Below, piece after piece: positions 61,812 through 64,000 of a DNA stretch of 64,000 nucleotides. Positions within the stretch are counted from its first letter, which is position 1; every line of letters starts with the position of its first letter. Under the pieces are notes generated by a model, which saw only the letters and a list, made by a program, of their open reading frames with translations, searched no databases and was not told the origin of the DNA. Both the position numbers and the translations under genes were made by a program. Source of the stretch: Blastomonas sp. AAP53 (GTDB lineage: Bacteria; Pseudomonadota; Alphaproteobacteria; Sphingomonadales; Sphingomonadaceae); the NCBI RefSeq assembly GCF_000331245.1, contig NZ_ANFZ01000004.1, forward strand, positions 62,001 to 126,000. Direction: 5' to 3'.

Positions 61812-64000
61812 ATGGCAAAAGACGCGAGCGCCGGGTCTGGCGACGACATTCCCGAAATCGAGAATACCTCGTTCGACCGTGCGTTGTCGGATCGCTATCT
61901 CGTCTATGCGCTTTCCACCATCACCGCGCGTTCGCTGCCCGATCTGCGCGATGGCCTGAAGCCGGTGCACCGCCGCCTGCTGTGGGCGATGCGGCAATTG
62001 AAGCTCGATCCGGCGAGCAGCTACAAGAAGAGCGCGCGCGTCGTCGGCGATGTCATCGGTAAGTACCACCCGCATGGTGATGCGTCAGTATATGATGCGA
62101 TGGTCCGCCTCGCGCAGGATTTCGTGCTGCGTTATCCTCTGGTCGACGGCCAGGGCAATTTCGGCAACGTCGATGGCGACAATGCGGCGGCCTATCGCTA
62201 CACCGAAGCGCGGCTGACGCGCACCGCGATCGAGCTGATGGCCGGGCTCGACGAAGGCACGGTTGCGTTCAAGCCGACCTATAATGGTGAAGAGGAAGAG
62301 CCCGAGATATTCCCCGGCCTGTTCCCCAACCTGCTCGCCAATGGCGCGAGCGGCATCGCGGTGGGCATGGCGACCTCGATTCCCTCGCACAATGCCGCCG
62401 AAGTCATCGACGCGGCGATGCTGCTGATCGACCGGCCCGACACCAGCCACGAGCAGATCATGGAGGTGTTCTGGGGCCCCGACTTTGCCACCGGCGGGCT
62501 GCTGGTGGACAGTGCCGAGACGATTTCGCAGGCCTATCGCACCGGGCGCGGTGCCTTCCGTCTGCGCGCGCGCTATTCCACTGGCAAGGATGCCGAGGGC
62601 AACTGGGAGGCCGATGGCATCGAGAAGCTGCCCGGCGGAACCTGGCAGCTGGTGCTCAGCGAAATTCCCTATCAGGTGCAGAAGGGCAAGCTGATCGAGC
62701 AGATCGCGACGCTGATCGCGGAGAAGAAGCTGCCGATCCTCGCCGACATTCGCGACGAATCGGATGAAACGATTCGCATCGTGCTCGAACCCAAGAGCCG
62801 CAATGTCGATCCCGATGTGCTCAAGGACAGTCTGTACCGGCTGACCGATCTCGAAATCCGCTTCCCGCTCAACCTCAACGTACTCGACGAGACTCGCACG
62901 CCCGGCGTGATGGGCATCAAGCCGCTGCTCGAATCGTGGCTGCGGCACCAGATCCTCATTCTGACCAACCGCAGCCGCCACCGGTTGGACAAGATTGCAG
63001 CCAGGCTGGAGCTGCTGCGCGGCTATATCATCGCCTATCTCAACCTCGACCGGGTGATCGAGATCATCCGCACCAAGGACGAGCCCAAGCCGGTGATGAT
63101 GGCCGAGTTCGAGCTGACCGACCGTCAGGCCGAAGCGATCCTCAACATGCGGCTGCGCTCGCTGCGCAAGCTGGAGGAGATGGAGCTGCGGCGCGAGCAT
63201 GACGCGCTGGTCAAGGAAGCCGAGGAGCTGGAAAAGCTGCTGGCAGACCCGGGACTGCAGAAGAAGCGGCTGAAGAAGGACCTCAAGACGCTGCGTGCGT
63301 TCTATTCGGAAACGACCGCTCTTGGCCGTCGCCGCACCGATCTGCAGGAAGCGGCCCCTGCGCGCGAGATTCCGCTCGAAGCGATGATCGAGCGCGAGCC
63401 GGTGACGGTGATCATGTCGCGGCGCGGCTGGATCAAGGCGATGAAGGGTCATGCCGACCTGGCCGTGCCGGAAATCACCAAGTTCAAGGAAGGCGATGGC
63501 CCTGCCTTTGCCTTCCATGCGCAATCGACCGACAAGTTGCTGATCGCGCTCGACAATGGCCGCTTCTATACATTGGGCGCGCAGAATCTCCCCGGCGCGC
63601 GCGGCTTTGGCGAGCCGGTACGCGGCATGCTCGACATGGAGAACGAGGCCCAGATCATCGCGCTGATGCCTTATGATCCGGCAGGCAAGCTGCTGCTTGC
63701 CGCGTCGAATGGCCGGGGCTTCCTGGCCGAGGCGCGCGAGCTGATCGCCGAGACTCGCAAGGGCCGGCAGGTCGTCAACCTCAAGCCGGGCGTCAAGCTG
63801 ATGGTCATCCGCCCGGTTCCCGCCAGTGCCGATCATGTCGCGGTGGTGGGCGAGAATCGCAAGCTAGTGGTGTTCCCCATTGCCGAGCTTCCTGTCATGG
63901 CGCGCGGTCAGGGCGTGCAACTGCAGCGCTACCGCGATGGCGCTCTGTCCGATGCGACCACGTTCCGGCTTGAAGAGGGCCTGAGCTGGACGATGGGCGG
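61812..64000 (+). CDS. parC: DNA topoisomerase IV subunit A, 5' part
   Basis: ATG 61812; 729 codons are visible and the gene runs off the window. The breakage-reunion domain shows RSLPDLRDGLKPVHRRLLWAM, GKYHPHGDASVYDAMVRLAQDF and the catalytic Tyr (about 130) in AYRYTEARLTR. The coiled-coil/tower and GyrA-type beta-pinwheel repeats follow. RQAEAILNMRLRSLRKLEE is typical of ParC. The position equal to the quinolone-linked Ser83 of GyrA is Ala 91. It decatenates daughter chromosomes with ParE. Confidence 0.94.
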   Translation, partial: MAKDASAGSGDDIPEIENTSFDRALSDRYLVYALSTITARSLPDLRDGLKPVHRRLLWAMRQLKLDPASSYKKSARVVGDVIGKYHPHGDASVYDAMVRLAQDFVLRYPLVDGQGNFGNVDGDNAAAYRYTEARLTRTAIELMAGLDEGTVAFKPTYNGEEEEPEIFPGLFPNLLANGASGIAVGMATSIPSHNAAEVIDAAMLLIDRPDTSHEQIMEVFWGPDFATGGLLVDSAETISQAYRTGRGAFRLRARYSTGKDAEGNWEADGIEKLPGGTWQLVLSEIPYQVQKGKLIEQIATLIAEKKLPILADIRDESDETIRIVLEPKSRNVDPDVLKDSLYRLTDLEIRFPLNLNVLDETRTPGVMGIKPLLESWLRHQILILTNRSRHRLDKIAARLELLRGYIIAYLNLDRVIEIIRTKDEPKPVMMAEFELTDRQAEAILNMRLRSLRKLEEMELRREHDALVKEAEELEKLLADPGLQKKRLKKDLKTLRAFYSETTALGRRRTDLQEAAPAREIPLEAMIEREPVTVIMSRRGWIKAMKGHADLAVPEITKFKEGDGPAFAFHAQSTDKLLIALDNGRFYTLGAQNLPGARGFGEPVRGMLDMENEAQIIALMPYDPAGKLLLAASNGRGFLAEARELIAETRKGRQVVNLKPGVKLMVIRPVPASADHVAVVGENRKLVVFPIAELPVMARGQGVQLQRYRDGALSDATTFRLEEGLSWTMG

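Overview
The window is a gene-dense, GC-rich stretch of chromosome. It most likely comes from an alphaproteobacterium of the order Sphingomonadales (Sphingomonas, Blastomonas or Sphingopyxis relatives). This placement rests on protein style, on the gene sets (System I cytochrome c maturation, a long-type PstC/PstA, purS-purQ with purC, LeuA of the ~555-residue class) and on palindromic intergenic repeats of a kind common in sphingomonads. It is inference, not a database match. No rRNA, phage, transposase or CRISPR array was seen. One tRNA (His) is present. Many genes are packed with 4-bp ATGA or GTGA stop/start overlaps, and this pattern was used to choose several starts.

Layout. 1-4.5 kb: the end of a CoA-transferase subunit, an alpha/beta hydrolase, two glutathione S-transferases, a class C beta-lactamase-like hydrolase and a small secreted protein. 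4.5-8.7 kb (minus strand): a prolyl-4-hydroxylase-like dioxygenase, an NRAMP-fold transporter without the metal-binding motifs, and 5-oxoprolinase pxpA-pxpB-pxpC, apparently one operon. 8.8-11 kb: three type II secretion minor pseudopilins (gspI-gspJ-gspK) without the rest of the apparatus, then tRNA-His. 11.2-17.6 kb: a Leu/Phe/Val-type amino-acid dehydrogenase and ccmC-D-E-F-G-H plus a CcmI-like TPR protein. 17.7-21 kb: kup preceded by a coupled micro-ORF, a monooxygenase-fold protein and a nitronate monooxygenase-like enzyme.

21.3-32 kb is mainly amino-acid and biotin biosynthesis on the minus strand. leuA lies behind a textbook leucine attenuator. It is followed by yceI, bioF-bioD-bioA, ilvC, ilvH, ilvI and miaA, with serB divergent from miaA. 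32.7-41.4 kb: an SDR enzyme, then the phosphate regulon phoR / Pho box / pstS-pstC-pstA-pstB-phoU-phoB.

41.5-44.3 kb is the most unusual locus: a Tat-like secreted protein, a PqqD-like protein, an HprK-related kinase and a nucleotidyltransferase. It resembles the poorly characterised 'HPr-rel-A' type cassette and shares parts with lasso-peptide tailoring loci. 44.3-49.6 kb: a GNAT enzyme, gph, then glmU and glmS separated by a vapBC toxin-antitoxin module that carries a second, truncated antitoxin-like ORF. 49.6-57.9 kb: a GFA-fold protein, a PAS-GGDEF-EAL c-di-GMP enzyme, purQ, purS, an M16 metallopeptidase and purC. 58.2-64 kb: an S41 peptidase with a membrane-bound AraC regulator, and parC running off the end.

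The observations most worth following are: the kinase/PqqD/nucleotidyltransferase locus; the metal-site-less NRAMP protein tied to 5-oxoprolinase; palindromic repeats that appear to have inserted inside the 5' coding ends of gspJ and ccmH; the leuA attenuator; and the duplicated antitoxin in the glmU-glmS gap.
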